From contig JAFEDT010000002.1 of the NCBI GenBank assembly GCA_018241445.1, positions 238,350 to 302,349 of the forward strand: a stretch of DNA of 64,000 nucleotides, written 5' to 3'. The stretch's first letter is position 1, and every line of letters starts with the position of its first letter. Of this stretch, positions 9,007 through 17,839 are shown in pieces. The DNA comes from Pseudomonadota bacterium (GTDB lineage Bacteria > Pseudomonadota > Gammaproteobacteria > Steroidobacterales > Steroidobacteraceae). The position numbers were made by a program, and so were the translations under genes. A model generated the notes under the pieces. The model saw only the letters and a list, made by a program, of their open reading frames with translations, had not been told where the DNA came from and did not search any database.

Positions 9007-9414
9007 TCAGGGCGAGCGCGTCACGACCTCACAGGTGGTATCAGTCAACTCGAAGCGACGGCCCGTTCGCTCCTGCACCAGGACGCAGCGCGAGCCGCGC
9101 TTGACCAGGTGGAAGCGCTGCGGCGCCTCGGTGGAGCGGCTGTCGTAGGGCACGCCCGCCGCATCGCGCGGCTGCTGCCGCTCGATGAGCAGGACGCTGT
9201 CGCGGGTCAGCGCGTCGTCGGCGAGGCGTACCTGGCGGCCGCCCAGGGCCTGCGACACCGCGGCGGCGAGCTGCGCGGCGCCCTGCGCAGTAGGGTTGAC
9301 CCGCACCGCGGGGAGATCGCCCGCCGGATCCATGGTGCTGCAGGCCACGCCCAGCAGGACAGCGGCGGCCGGCAGCCACGCGCGGATCGAACTGCGGCAT
9401 GCGCAGGCGGTCAT
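9007..9414 (-). CDS. Small putative lipoprotein
   Basis: A 135-residue protein that I do not recognise. The N-terminus is hydrophobic and ends in the lipobox-like LLGVACSTMD, so it is probably lipid-anchored. The mature part has a region rich in Ala/Gln followed by beta-strand-like segments (RFHLVKRGSRCVLVQERTGRRFEL) and one more cysteine pair candidate (RCVLV ... TTCEV). A GGGAGG ribosome site lies 11 bases before the ATG. It sits 28 bases downstream of the S41 peptidase gene on the same strand and 58 bases upstream of the alcohol dehydrogenase gene, so it may be co-transcribed with either. Confidence 0.6.
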   Translation of the reverse strand: MTACACRSSIRAWLPAAAVLLGVACSTMDPAGDLPAVRVNPTAQGAAQLAAAVSQALGGRQVRLADDALTRDSVLLIERQQPRDAAGVPYDSRSTEAPQRFHLVKRGSRCVLVQERTGRRFELTDTTCEVVTRSP

Positions 9415-9442
9415 TGTCCGTACCGCCTCCCGCCGGGGTCCT

Positions 9443-11038
9443 TCAGAGCCGCCCGGCGCCGCGCAGGATGCGATTCATCCGCCACGGCGGCGGACGCAGC
9501 GCCGCGTGGTCCTGGGCGCTCAGGCGCGGGACCACGACACCCGTAGGTTGCGGGCAGCTGCCGCCGGCCTGCAGTCCCAGTGCCACGGCGAAGCGCAGCT
9601 CATGTGGGTCCCCCAAGGGCATGGAGTAGTCATCCGCCACTGCGCAGCCGGGGAGAACCGCGCTGGTAAGCTGCGGCGAGTTGCTGGGTGAAAACCCGTC
9701 GGGATAGTTGCCGAAGCCCTGGGCGTTGACGCCCTGGAACTCGATACTGAAATAGGTCGTGCCGCAGTCGTCCTGCGGATAGAACCCGTAGGGCTTGCCA
9801 CAGGTCGTCGAGCCGACCTGGGTCACCTGCACACCCACGCCGTTGAGCCCGTTGATGACCGCTTCGCTCGCCGAGCAGGTGCCACTGCCCGTCAGTACGT
9901 ACACGCGCGGTAGCGCGAGGTACGGCAAGGGCGTACCACCGGACGAGGAAGTGGAACAGGAGGAGGAAGACAGGGCCTGCGACGCGTCAATGAATGGTGT
10001 CGGGGTAATAGGGCAACCGGTCACCGGGTTGGTGCTCGGATGCTTGTTGTTCCATTGCTGCAGGTCGAAGGTCTTGCCCGTGGTCGGCCCCGGGCCCGCG
10101 ATCATGTAGGCCAGCTCGCTGGCTATGTACAGATATCCCCCGCCGTTGTAGCGCATGTCCAGCACCAGGTCGGTGATGTGCTGGTTCTGCAACTGCGTGA
10201 CTGCGTTGATCAGTGCCGTCTCCGCGGTGGCAATGTGGGTCGTGAACAACATGTAGCCCACCGTGCCGCCGCTGCCGTTGCTGACCCAGTTCACCAGCGG
10301 AACCGGATTCTCGGTGACGCTCGCGGATGTGAGCGTGACGGAGTAGTTCACCCCGGACAGGGTGCGCATGCCGAATACATGCTTTTCCCCTGCGTTTTGC
10401 GGGAACAGGCCGGCGTTGAGTTTGTCGACGCTGGCCTGGTCGTTGGCGTTGACCGCATCGACGCCGTCGATGGTCAGGACCTCGTCACCACGCGCCATGG
10501 AGTCCGCGAGAGCCTGGCCACCGGCCCAGACAAAGGCGGCCTTGATGGTGCGAGGCGGCGCGGCCGCTACCAGCTCCCAGGTCACCCCGTACCCCAGCTC
10601 CACCCCGGACTGCTGCAGCTGTTCCCACTGCGAGGTGGGATAGGTGAAATGAAAGCGGTCCTTGTCTGCGCCAGTGGACGTCTTCGCCATCGTCTTGAGC
10701 GTGTCGAAGTAACTCGCGGTGGTGGAATAGTTGGCGGGATCGTTGTCCTGCACCTCGCTGTACCAGAGGTACAGCTCGTTGGTCCAGGAGCGCAGGAAGT
10801 TGTTCTCATCCAGGGTTGTTCCCTGGACATCCAGGTACGGCTTGCCGGTGCCCGGGTCGGTGCCGGTCCGCGGATTCTGGCACTGGTTGGCGAACTTCGA
10901 GGACGGCTGGAACACGCCCTGCACCCAGCCCTGCGGCTGAACGGTGCTTCCTCCCCCGCCACCTCCCCCGCCACCGCAGGCTGAAAGCACAAGGAACGTC
11001 ACTCCGACCACGCAGGTCCGCAAGCTGGAAGGCTCCAT
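9443..11038 (-). CDS. S41 family (tail-specific-like) peptidase lipoprotein
   Basis: A 531-residue lipid-anchored protease. The N-terminus ends in the lipobox VLSACG followed by a run of nine glycines, a flexible linker typical of these lipoproteins. A PDZ-like region follows (LGYGVTWEL ... SMARGDEVLTIDGVDA). The S41 core comes next: GTVGYMLF, LVLDMRYNGGGYL, and the nucleophile segment TGSGTCSASEAVINGL near residue 390. The family cleaves C-terminal or unfolded substrates with a Ser-Lys pair; here it would act in the periplasm or on the surface. Four or more cysteines in the mature part suggest disulfides. The ATG at 11038 follows a good GGGAG site. The substrate is unknown. Confidence 0.85.
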   Translation of the reverse strand: MEPSSLRTCVVGVTFLVLSACGGGGGGGGGSTVQPQGWVQGVFQPSSKFANQCQNPRTGTDPGTGKPYLDVQGTTLDENNFLRSWTNELYLWYSEVQDNDPANYSTTASYFDTLKTMAKTSTGADKDRFHFTYPTSQWEQLQQSGVELGYGVTWELVAAAPPRTIKAAFVWAGGQALADSMARGDEVLTIDGVDAVNANDQASVDKLNAGLFPQNAGEKHVFGMRTLSGVNYSVTLTSASVTENPVPLVNWVSNGSGGTVGYMLFTTHIATAETALINAVTQLQNQHITDLVLDMRYNGGGYLYIASELAYMIAGPGPTTGKTFDLQQWNNKHPSTNPVTGCPITPTPFIDASQALSSSSCSTSSSGGTPLPYLALPRVYVLTGSGTCSASEAVINGLNGVGVQVTQVGSTTCGKPYGFYPQDDCGTTYFSIEFQGVNAQGFGNYPDGFSPSNSPQLTSAVLPGCAVADDYSMPLGDPHELRFAVALGLQAGGSCPQPTGVVVPRLSAQDHAALRPPPWRMNRILRGAGRL

Positions 11039-11213
11039 CTCCTACTCCCTGATTCTGCCAGCCCCAGCGCAACTGCGTGCCGGTGGCCTGCGACTTACGA
11101 TAGCAGGTACTGGACCGAAGCGGGTTGCCTGGCCGGCTCCAATGGCCCGAGGTCCGCGGCGCCAGTCTCCCGCGCCGACGGGTAGCGCAGGCCCGGCCAC
11201 GGCGCCGATCGTC

Positions 11214-13634
11214 CTACTCGGCGCCCTTGCCCCAGCGGTAGCTCAGACGCAGGCCGTAGGTCCGCGGCTCGTTGGTGGTCTCGCGCAGGTCGAAGTTGCC
11301 GCTGTTGCTGTAGACGATGGCGTTCTTGTCGGTCAGGTTGGTGACGTACAGCTCCGCCAGCCAGCGCTCGCCGCCGGGATTGAGGCCGATGCGCACGTTG
11401 GCGATGGTATAGGACGGCTGCAGGATCCGCGGCAGGCCGTTGTTCTTGTCGATCGGGTTGAGCCCGTTCCACATGTCGCCCTTGTGGGCCATGTCGAACT
11501 GGAAATAGGCGTGCAGCGCATCACCCACGGGATGCTCGTAGCGCGCGTTCCAGCTCCAGCTGAAGTACGGCGCAAACGGCAATCGTTCCCCGACGTACCC
11601 CTGGTAGTCGCTGTTGATGCCGGAAATGATGCGCGAGTCGGTGTAGGAGAGCGAGGCCTGCAGCGTCCAGTTCGGGTCCACCTGGAAGTCGATGTTGGTT
11701 TCTGCGCCGTAGGCGCGCGCGTTGCCGACATTGATGTTGTAGGAGCTCGACGGGCAGACCGCGGGGTTGTAGATCAGGGTCTGCAGCTTCTTCCACTCCA
11801 TGTCGTACAGCGCGCTGTTCCACACCAGCCGGCCGTTGAGCCAGCGGGTCTTCAGTCCCAGCTCGTAGTTGTTGAGGGTGTCGGGCGTGTAGGTCAGCGG
11901 CACGCCACGGTCGTAGCAGGATTGCGGCGAGCCGGCGTTGCTGCCGCCGTCGCGGAAGCCCTGTCCCCAGTTGGCGTAGGCCATGATGCGGTCGGTGATC
12001 TTGTAGTTGACGCCCAGCTTGCCGTTGACCTTGCTGGAACCGCTGGTGACGATGCTGGGACTGGAGGTGTAGTAGGCGAACTGCACGTAGGGCGTGTAGT
12101 ACTTCGACCTGGAGTGGAAGTGCACGATGCCGCCTTCCACGTTCAGCCGGTCGGTCAGGTCGAAGCTGATATTGGCGAACTCGGTGGTCTGCAGGTAGTC
12201 AGTGCGTTCAATGTAGGAATACCACTCCCCGGCCGGCAGCGTCGCCTGCGTCAGGCCGTAGTAGTTGAGGTACGACTGAAATGCGGCGCCGTTGTACTGC
12301 AGGCCCGGCATGTAGTAGGTGTTACCCAGACCGTTGTCGCGGGTCTTCTCCCAGTACAGGCCGGCGAGCCAGTGGAAGCGGCCGCCAGGCTTGGAGCTCA
12401 GGCGCAATTCATCGGACCAGCGCTCGGTGTGTGTTGTGTAGAGGTAGAACTGCAGCGGCGGCAGGCAGCCGCTGAACGGACCGGTACCGTAAGTCGGATC
12501 GTTCAGGCAGGCGAAGCCCTCGCGGCTGCCGCCGGCGTAGTTCTCCATGTATTGCGAGTACTCGTTCCACTGGCGGCGCGGCTGCGCCCAGTAGGTGCTG
12601 GCGAACACCAGGTCGCCGATGCCTACATCGCCGTCGACATGGAGGTCCAGCATGCGCGTCTCGAAGCTCTCAGACTCCGGGCCGAAGCGCGTCACCGTGC
12701 GCGCCGGCAGGGCCGGGTCCTCGTCCCATGCGCCCAGGGTATGCTGGCGCTGGTAACCGAAGGTCAGGACCGCGTCCCACTTCTCGCCCAGGGCCGCCTT
12801 AAGCGCGATCCGCCCGCCCACGACGTTCTCGCGGTTATAGTCGCGGCGCGCCCAGGGCGAGTTGTCCGACACCGCGCCGTTGACCCAGGTGCGGGTGGTG
12901 AGGGCGTTGTTGATGAAACCGCCATGTGAGTCGCTGAAGGCGGAAGCGCGCAGGCCCAGCACCCCGTCGATCAGCGGAATATTGATGAAGCCTTCGTAGG
13001 TCCAGTTCTGCTGCGCACTCTGGATCTGCCCGGCGTTGAAGTCGACGCCGGCGCTGAAGGAATGCAGGTCCGGCTTGTTGGTGATGTAGCGGATGGCGCC
13101 CGCCATGGAACCGGCGCCGTAAGTGGTGCCCTGCGGACCGTTCAGGACCTCGATGCGCTCGATGTCGTACAGGTGCAGGTCCGGCTGCGATGCCGAGTCG
13201 CTCATCGACATGTCGTCGACAAAGAACCCCGTCATCGACGTATTGCCGTAGTTCGGGTTGCTGCCGTCGGAGGCGCCGCGCATCACAAACACCTGGGTAC
13301 CCGGCCCGGTGCTGATGAAGGAAATCGACGGCACTTTCTGCGCGTAGTCATCGAAGCCTGTGATAGCCAGGTTCTTCATGTCGCGCGAGGTGAACACATC
13401 GACACTGATGGGTACGTCCTGCAGGTTCTCCGTGCGCTTGCGCGCGGTCACCACCACCTCCTGCAGCGACGTCGCGGCGACGTCCGCGTTGGCGGCAAAG
13501 GCCGCCGGCAGCGGCAGCGCCGCCCCCAGCGCCGTGGCGACTGCAGCCGCAATTGGCGACGGTGCGCGCCAGCGTTGCCGTGACGGTCCCCGCGCATCCC
13601 TGCATCCGCCGCGTGACTTTCGATGTGCCCGCAT
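11214..13634 (-). CDS. TonB-dependent outer-membrane receptor
   Basis: An 806-residue outer-membrane receptor. A signal peptide is followed by a TonB-box-like EVVVTARKRTENLQDVP and the plug domain (VFVMRGASDG, IERIEVLNGPQGTTYGAGSMAGAIRY split over residues 130-190). A 22-strand barrel ends in the usual terminal strand (LRLSYRWGKGAE). It resembles receptors annotated for uptake of unknown organic substrates rather than siderophore types. An imperfect 21-bp palindrome lies 28 bases upstream of the start. The TPR-sulfotransferase gene is 83 bases upstream on the same strand, so the two are probably expressed together. Confidence 0.92.
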   Translation of the reverse strand: MRAHRKSRGGCRDARGPSRQRWRAPSPIAAAVATALGAALPLPAAFAANADVAATSLQEVVVTARKRTENLQDVPISVDVFTSRDMKNLAITGFDDYAQKVPSISFISTGPGTQVFVMRGASDGSNPNYGNTSMTGFFVDDMSMSDSASQPDLHLYDIERIEVLNGPQGTTYGAGSMAGAIRYITNKPDLHSFSAGVDFNAGQIQSAQQNWTYEGFINIPLIDGVLGLRASAFSDSHGGFINNALTTRTWVNGAVSDNSPWARRDYNRENVVGGRIALKAALGEKWDAVLTFGYQRQHTLGAWDEDPALPARTVTRFGPESESFETRMLDLHVDGDVGIGDLVFASTYWAQPRRQWNEYSQYMENYAGGSREGFACLNDPTYGTGPFSGCLPPLQFYLYTTHTERWSDELRLSSKPGGRFHWLAGLYWEKTRDNGLGNTYYMPGLQYNGAAFQSYLNYYGLTQATLPAGEWYSYIERTDYLQTTEFANISFDLTDRLNVEGGIVHFHSRSKYYTPYVQFAYYTSSPSIVTSGSSKVNGKLGVNYKITDRIMAYANWGQGFRDGGSNAGSPQSCYDRGVPLTYTPDTLNNYELGLKTRWLNGRLVWNSALYDMEWKKLQTLIYNPAVCPSSSYNINVGNARAYGAETNIDFQVDPNWTLQASLSYTDSRIISGINSDYQGYVGERLPFAPYFSWSWNARYEHPVGDALHAYFQFDMAHKGDMWNGLNPIDKNNGLPRILQPSYTIANVRIGLNPGGERWLAELYVTNLTDKNAIVYSNSGNFDLRETTNEPRTYGLRLSYRWGKGAE

Positions 13635-13661
13635 AACGCCTTCCCCGCGCTGAGTTCGTTA

Positions 13662-13682
13662 TTCGCACACTTTGTGCACGAA
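13662..13682. promoter_or_regulatory. Imperfect palindrome upstream of the TonB receptor
   Basis: The 21-base sequence from TTCG to CGAA pairs at its outer four positions on each side and at three inner positions (CAC/GTG). It contains GCACA-CTT-TGTGC as an internal offset repeat. It sits in the 83-base gap between the sulfotransferase stop and the receptor ATG, so it could be an operator or an RNA hairpin. There is no independent evidence for either. Confidence 0.3.
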
Positions 13683-13717
13683 TGCTGCCCGATCATCCGC
13701 CGCGCGGCCGCGGCGCG

Positions 13718-15715
13718 TCAACCGCCGCCCTGGTCAGCAGCGGCAATGCCGTCGAAGCGCCGCAGGTCATCGCCCAGTGCGCGGCGCAACGGTTCGAGTT
13801 CGTACTCGAAATTCCGCCAGTAGCCGACCGACGACGAATACAGCGGCTGGCGCACCTGCTCGGCGCTCGCGGTGCGCACCGCGCGGCGCGTGGCGTGAAA
13901 CTCCAGGCACGCCGGCTCGAACGCGAGGCCGCAGTGGGCCAGGAGCCGCCTTATCTGCGCCTCGGGCGCGCGCACCACATCCTCGTACTGCACGTGCAAC
14001 ACCTTCCCCGGCAGCACCGCGTCCCAGTGATCCATCAGCGCGAGATAGCAGCGGTAGTAGCGGCCGAGGGTTTCCAGGTCGCGGCTGAAGGTCTGCCCCT
14101 CGGCGAAGTGCTGCCTGAAGGTGCTGAAGCAGGCATCCATGGGATGCCGGCGTGCGTCGATGATCGTCGCCTGCGGCAGGATGGCGTGGATCAGGCCGAC
14201 GTGGCTGAAGTTGTTCGGCAGCTTGTCGGTGAAGCGCTCGCGGCCCCCGGTCAAGGGTGCGGTTTCCTGCAGGTAGCGCCGTCCCAGCGCCGCGAATTCC
14301 GCGGCGGCGGCGTGCGCCAGCGCCTGCGGGTAGCCGTCGCGCGCGGGCACCATGTCATCGAGCTGCGCCACGATGTTCAGGATGTTCGGCAGCTCCATGG
14401 TGCCGGCAACGCGCGAGTGACTGGCCAGGATCTGCTCCAGCAGTGTGGAGCCGGAGCGCGGCAGGCCGACAATGAAGATCGGCGCTGCGCCAGGCGCGCC
14501 GCAGCCGGCGTGCGCGGCGAAGAAGGCGTGGTCGAAGAAGCCACGGATCCGCCCGCAACGGACTTCGAAGGCCGCGATGTCGAAGGGTTCGGCAGCATGG
14601 CGCAGGGCGTTGCCGCGGGCGTAGTGCCCGAAGGCGCCCCGGTAGTCGCCGCGCTGCTCACGCGCCTTGCCGAGGGCGAAATGCAGCGGTGCGGCACCGC
14701 TGCCGGCGCCGGCAGCCAGCAGGCGCTGCATTTCCGCCAGCTCCGGGTCGGCGAAGCTGTAGTTCTTGAGGTCAGCGAGACTCCACCACGCCTCGCCCAG
14801 GCGCGGATCCATGGCGAGTGCCGCCTTGTACGAGGCCTCGCTCGCTGCACGATCTCCCAGTGTCTTTTGCACGTGGCCGATCGACATGCGCAGCCCGCTG
14901 TCTGCGGGCCGCAGCTGCACCGCGCGCTCGTAGGCGCTGAGCGCCTCCTCCTGCCGCAGCGAGCGTATCGCGACCCCGGCGCTGGTCACCCAGGTCTGCG
15001 CCGACTGCGGCTCGATGCGCTGCAGAAAGCGCGCGCTGGCGCCGGCTTCCTCGAGCCGCCCGAGCTGCAGCAGCGCGGGCGCGAGTCCGCGATGAATCAG
15101 CGGCAACCAGGCGCTGCGGCGCTGCGCATGCCGCAACAGGCGCTGGGCGTCGTGAGGCCGGTCGACTTCGAGCGATGCGGCCGCGAGTCCGCACAGCGCC
15201 GCGGTGTGCGACGGATCGCCCCGCAGGATCGCGCGGAACAACTGCTCGGCGCGCTTCCAGTCCCGCGCAGCCAGCGCCACACCCGCCTGCTCGATGGCCG
15301 GGCGCTGCGGGTCAGTCAGCCGCGCGCGCTCGAAGGCCTCGCGTGCATCGTCGTACTGGCCCAGGTCGACGAGGATGTCGCCGTAGGCGAGCCACGCGAG
15401 GTGCTCGTGGGGAGACTTCTGCAACACCTCGCGCACGATGGCGCGCGCCTCATGCGGCTGACCCGCCTGGCGGCGCGCGCGCGCAAGATCGATGCGGGCC
15501 GGCGCAAATCCGGGCTCGCGCGCCAGCAGGGAGTCCAGCACCGCGATACTTTCGGCGCCGCGGCCCAGGTCCAGCAGGGCGGCGCCCAGCAGCCACTGGC
15601 ACTCGCGCTGCCGGGGTTGTTCGAGCGCGAGCGTGCGCAGGGCGCGTTCGGCGGTGGCGGCGTTGCCGGCGCGCAGCGCGGCGTGCGCCTGCTGCAGGCG
15701 CTGGCTGAAATCCAT
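13718..15715 (-). CDS. TPR-repeat sulfotransferase family protein
   Basis: A 665-residue protein with two halves. Residues 1 to about 370 are tandem tetratricopeptide repeats (ALRAGNAATAERALRTLAL, AWLAYGDILVDLGQYDDAREAFERA and so on). The C-terminal part is a sulfotransferase domain. It has the PAPS-binding loop IVGLPRSGSTLLEQILASH near residue 410 and the downstream 3'-phosphate site region (IDARRHPMDACFSTFRQHF). The family transfers sulfate from PAPS to hydroxyl or tyrosyl groups, or is only structurally related; the acceptor is unknown. It precedes a TonB-dependent receptor on the same strand, an arrangement that recurs in proteobacteria and suggests a link between the two. Confidence 0.88.
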   Translation of the reverse strand: MDFSQRLQQAHAALRAGNAATAERALRTLALEQPRQRECQWLLGAALLDLGRGAESIAVLDSLLAREPGFAPARIDLARARRQAGQPHEARAIVREVLQKSPHEHLAWLAYGDILVDLGQYDDAREAFERARLTDPQRPAIEQAGVALAARDWKRAEQLFRAILRGDPSHTAALCGLAAASLEVDRPHDAQRLLRHAQRRSAWLPLIHRGLAPALLQLGRLEEAGASARFLQRIEPQSAQTWVTSAGVAIRSLRQEEALSAYERAVQLRPADSGLRMSIGHVQKTLGDRAASEASYKAALAMDPRLGEAWWSLADLKNYSFADPELAEMQRLLAAGAGSGAAPLHFALGKAREQRGDYRGAFGHYARGNALRHAAEPFDIAAFEVRCGRIRGFFDHAFFAAHAGCGAPGAAPIFIVGLPRSGSTLLEQILASHSRVAGTMELPNILNIVAQLDDMVPARDGYPQALAHAAAAEFAALGRRYLQETAPLTGGRERFTDKLPNNFSHVGLIHAILPQATIIDARRHPMDACFSTFRQHFAEGQTFSRDLETLGRYYRCYLALMDHWDAVLPGKVLHVQYEDVVRAPEAQIRRLLAHCGLAFEPACLEFHATRRAVRTASAEQVRQPLYSSSVGYWRNFEYELEPLRRALGDDLRRFDGIAAADQGGG

Positions 15716-15805
15716 GATCGGGCACCCTAGCGCATCGGCGGCGGAAAATCGCCATACTGTCCGGATGAATCGCGGTTCCGGCTGCGATCACCTTGAAAGG
15801 TCATC

Positions 15806-17818
15806 ATGCGCCCGATACGCCGCTACCGATTCCTGCCCGTCCTCGCCGCCCTGCTGCTGGCGCCGCTCGGCGCCGCCGTTGGCCGGCCGCTGGCACCCGC
15901 GGACTTCTACCGCTTTGAGGACGTATCGGACCTCGCGATCGCCCGCGACGGCACCCGCGTGGCGTGGCTGGTCAACCGCTTCGACAAGGCGAGCGATGAG
16001 AGTCGCAGCGACGTCTGGGCCGCCGACTGGGATGGACGCAGGCTGCGGCAGATCAGCCACGGCGCCAGCGCCCACAAACCCCGTTTCACGCCCGACGGGC
16101 GAGTGGGATTTCTCGCCGCGCGCGCCGAAGGCGCGCCGACGCAGCTGTGGGTGGCGGGCCGCAACGGCGCGGCCGCGCGCCAGGTCAGTCATGTGCCGGG
16201 GGAAATCACCGACTACGCGTGGTCCCCGGACGGGCGGCACGCGGTGCTGGTGGTGCGCCCGCACGGCGATACGCGGTTCGAGACCGTGGCCCGGCCGCGG
16301 CCCTGGGTGATGGATGGTTACCAGTTCAAGAGCGACGAGCACGGCTACCTGGAGGCGGGAATGCGCCCGCGCCTGTGCCTGCTGGACGTCGGCAACGGCC
16401 GCTGCGAGAGGCTGGCAGAGGACGCCACTGGCGCGCAATCCGCGCCCGCCTTCTCGCCTGACGGCAGCCAGATCGCTTTCGTGAGCGATGACCTGGAGAG
16501 CCCGCAGGGCGCAGGCAGGGACGAGATCCGCCTGGTCGGCGCACGGGCAGGCGCCACCTCGCACCTGCTGCTGACAACCGACTCGCCCAATCATCAGCGT
16601 TTGCTGTGGAGCCCGGATGGCCGGCGGATTGCCTTCCTGAAGGGCAACGAGCTGAAGTATTACGCCTACATCCAGGATCAGCTCGCCCTGGTCACGATCT
16701 CCTCCGGCGAGGTGCGGCCGCTCACGGCTTCGCTGGATCGCGCCGTGATCTCGCCGCACTTCAGCAGCGACGGCAGCGCCATCGAATTCGCGGTCGAGGA
16801 CGACGGCAGGCAGTACCCGGCTCGGGTTGCGCTGGACAGCGGCCGCATCGAGCGGCTCGGGTCCGCGAGCGTGGTCACCGAACTGGCGAGCGCCGCCGGT
16901 CACGTGGCCGTCATCGTCTCTGACGATCACACGCCGCCACAGATCTGCGCACTCGAGGGCGGCGCCCTGCGCGTCATCGGCAGCTACAACCGCGAGCTGA
17001 TGGCGGAACTGACCCTGGGCAGCGTCGAGGACGTCAGTTTCCTCAGCAGCGACGGGACGCAGATCCACGGCCAGATGATCAAGCCGCCGGGATTCGTGGC
17101 GGGCCGGCGCTACCCGACCATCGTGTGGATCCACGGCGGCCCCAACGGCCAGGACGATCACTCGCTGCCGCTGGAGGGTTACTCGCCGCAGCTCGACCGC
17201 CAGTTTTTCGCCAGCCATGGTTACGTGGCGCTGGCCATCAACTACCGCGGCAGCTCCGGGCGTGGCGCGGCGTTTGCGCGCGCCATCACCGCGGACTGGG
17301 GCCACCTGGAGGTGGAGGATCTGCTTGCCGGCGTGCAATACGCCGTGTCCGCCGGTGTGGCCGATCCGGCACGCCTGGGCATCGGCGGCTGGAGCTACGG
17401 TGGACTGTTGACCGACTACACGATCGCGAGTGACACCCGCTTCAGGGCTGGCATCAGCGGCGCCGGCTCCGGCAACCAGCTGGCAATGTGGGGCGTGGAC
17501 CAGTACGTGGCGCAGTACCAGGCGGAACTGGGACCGCCGTGGCAGAAGCCGGCGCTGTGGTCGCAGGTCTCCTACCCGATGCTGAAGGCCAGCCGCATCC
17601 GCACGCCGACGCTGTTCCTGGGCGGCGAGCGCGACTTCAACGTGCCGATCGTGGGCTCGGAGCAGATGTACCAGTCACTGCGGGCGCTGGAGGTGCCGAC
17701 GCAACTGGTGGTGTATCCGGGCCAGACCCATATTCCCGACCGCCCGAGCTTCCTGGTCGATCGCTACCAGCGTTACCTCGAGTGGATGAACCGTTATCTC
17801 GGGCCGGGCACGCCGTAG
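15806..17818 (+). CDS. S9 family prolyl oligopeptidase-like peptidase
   Basis: A 670-residue exported serine peptidase. A signal peptide (PVLAALLLAPLGAAVG) precedes a WD40/PD40-like propeller with repeated FSPDGSQIAFVS-type motifs, then the alpha/beta hydrolase domain. The catalytic triad is visible as GGWSYGG (Ser near 529), GGERDFNVP (Asp near 611) and GQTHIPDRP (His near 642). The class is dipeptidyl- or acylaminoacyl-peptidase-like and would trim peptides in the periplasm. GAAAGG-like ribosome sequence (GAAAGGTC) precedes the ATG at 15806. It converges on the CehA-type gene with 21 bases between the stops. Confidence 0.9.
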   Translation: MRPIRRYRFLPVLAALLLAPLGAAVGRPLAPADFYRFEDVSDLAIARDGTRVAWLVNRFDKASDESRSDVWAADWDGRRLRQISHGASAHKPRFTPDGRVGFLAARAEGAPTQLWVAGRNGAAARQVSHVPGEITDYAWSPDGRHAVLVVRPHGDTRFETVARPRPWVMDGYQFKSDEHGYLEAGMRPRLCLLDVGNGRCERLAEDATGAQSAPAFSPDGSQIAFVSDDLESPQGAGRDEIRLVGARAGATSHLLLTTDSPNHQRLLWSPDGRRIAFLKGNELKYYAYIQDQLALVTISSGEVRPLTASLDRAVISPHFSSDGSAIEFAVEDDGRQYPARVALDSGRIERLGSASVVTELASAAGHVAVIVSDDHTPPQICALEGGALRVIGSYNRELMAELTLGSVEDVSFLSSDGTQIHGQMIKPPGFVAGRRYPTIVWIHGGPNGQDDHSLPLEGYSPQLDRQFFASHGYVALAINYRGSSGRGAAFARAITADWGHLEVEDLLAGVQYAVSAGVADPARLGIGGWSYGGLLTDYTIASDTRFRAGISGAGSGNQLAMWGVDQYVAQYQAELGPPWQKPALWSQVSYPMLKASRIRTPTLFLGGERDFNVPIVGSEQMYQSLRALEVPTQLVVYPGQTHIPDRPSFLVDRYQRYLEWMNRYLGPGTP

Positions 17819-17839
17819 CCGCACTGCAGCTGACCGTTT

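Noticed and set aside
10944..12929. Long plus-strand frame opposite the S41 and TonB receptor genes
   Set aside because: Low-complexity Val/Gly/Ala/Arg composition typical of antisense frames in high-GC DNA; the opposite strand encodes clear S41 and TonB receptor motifs.
13682..15730. 682-codon plus-strand frame over the TPR-sulfotransferase
   Set aside because: Mirror frame of a well-supported gene; no recognisable domain.
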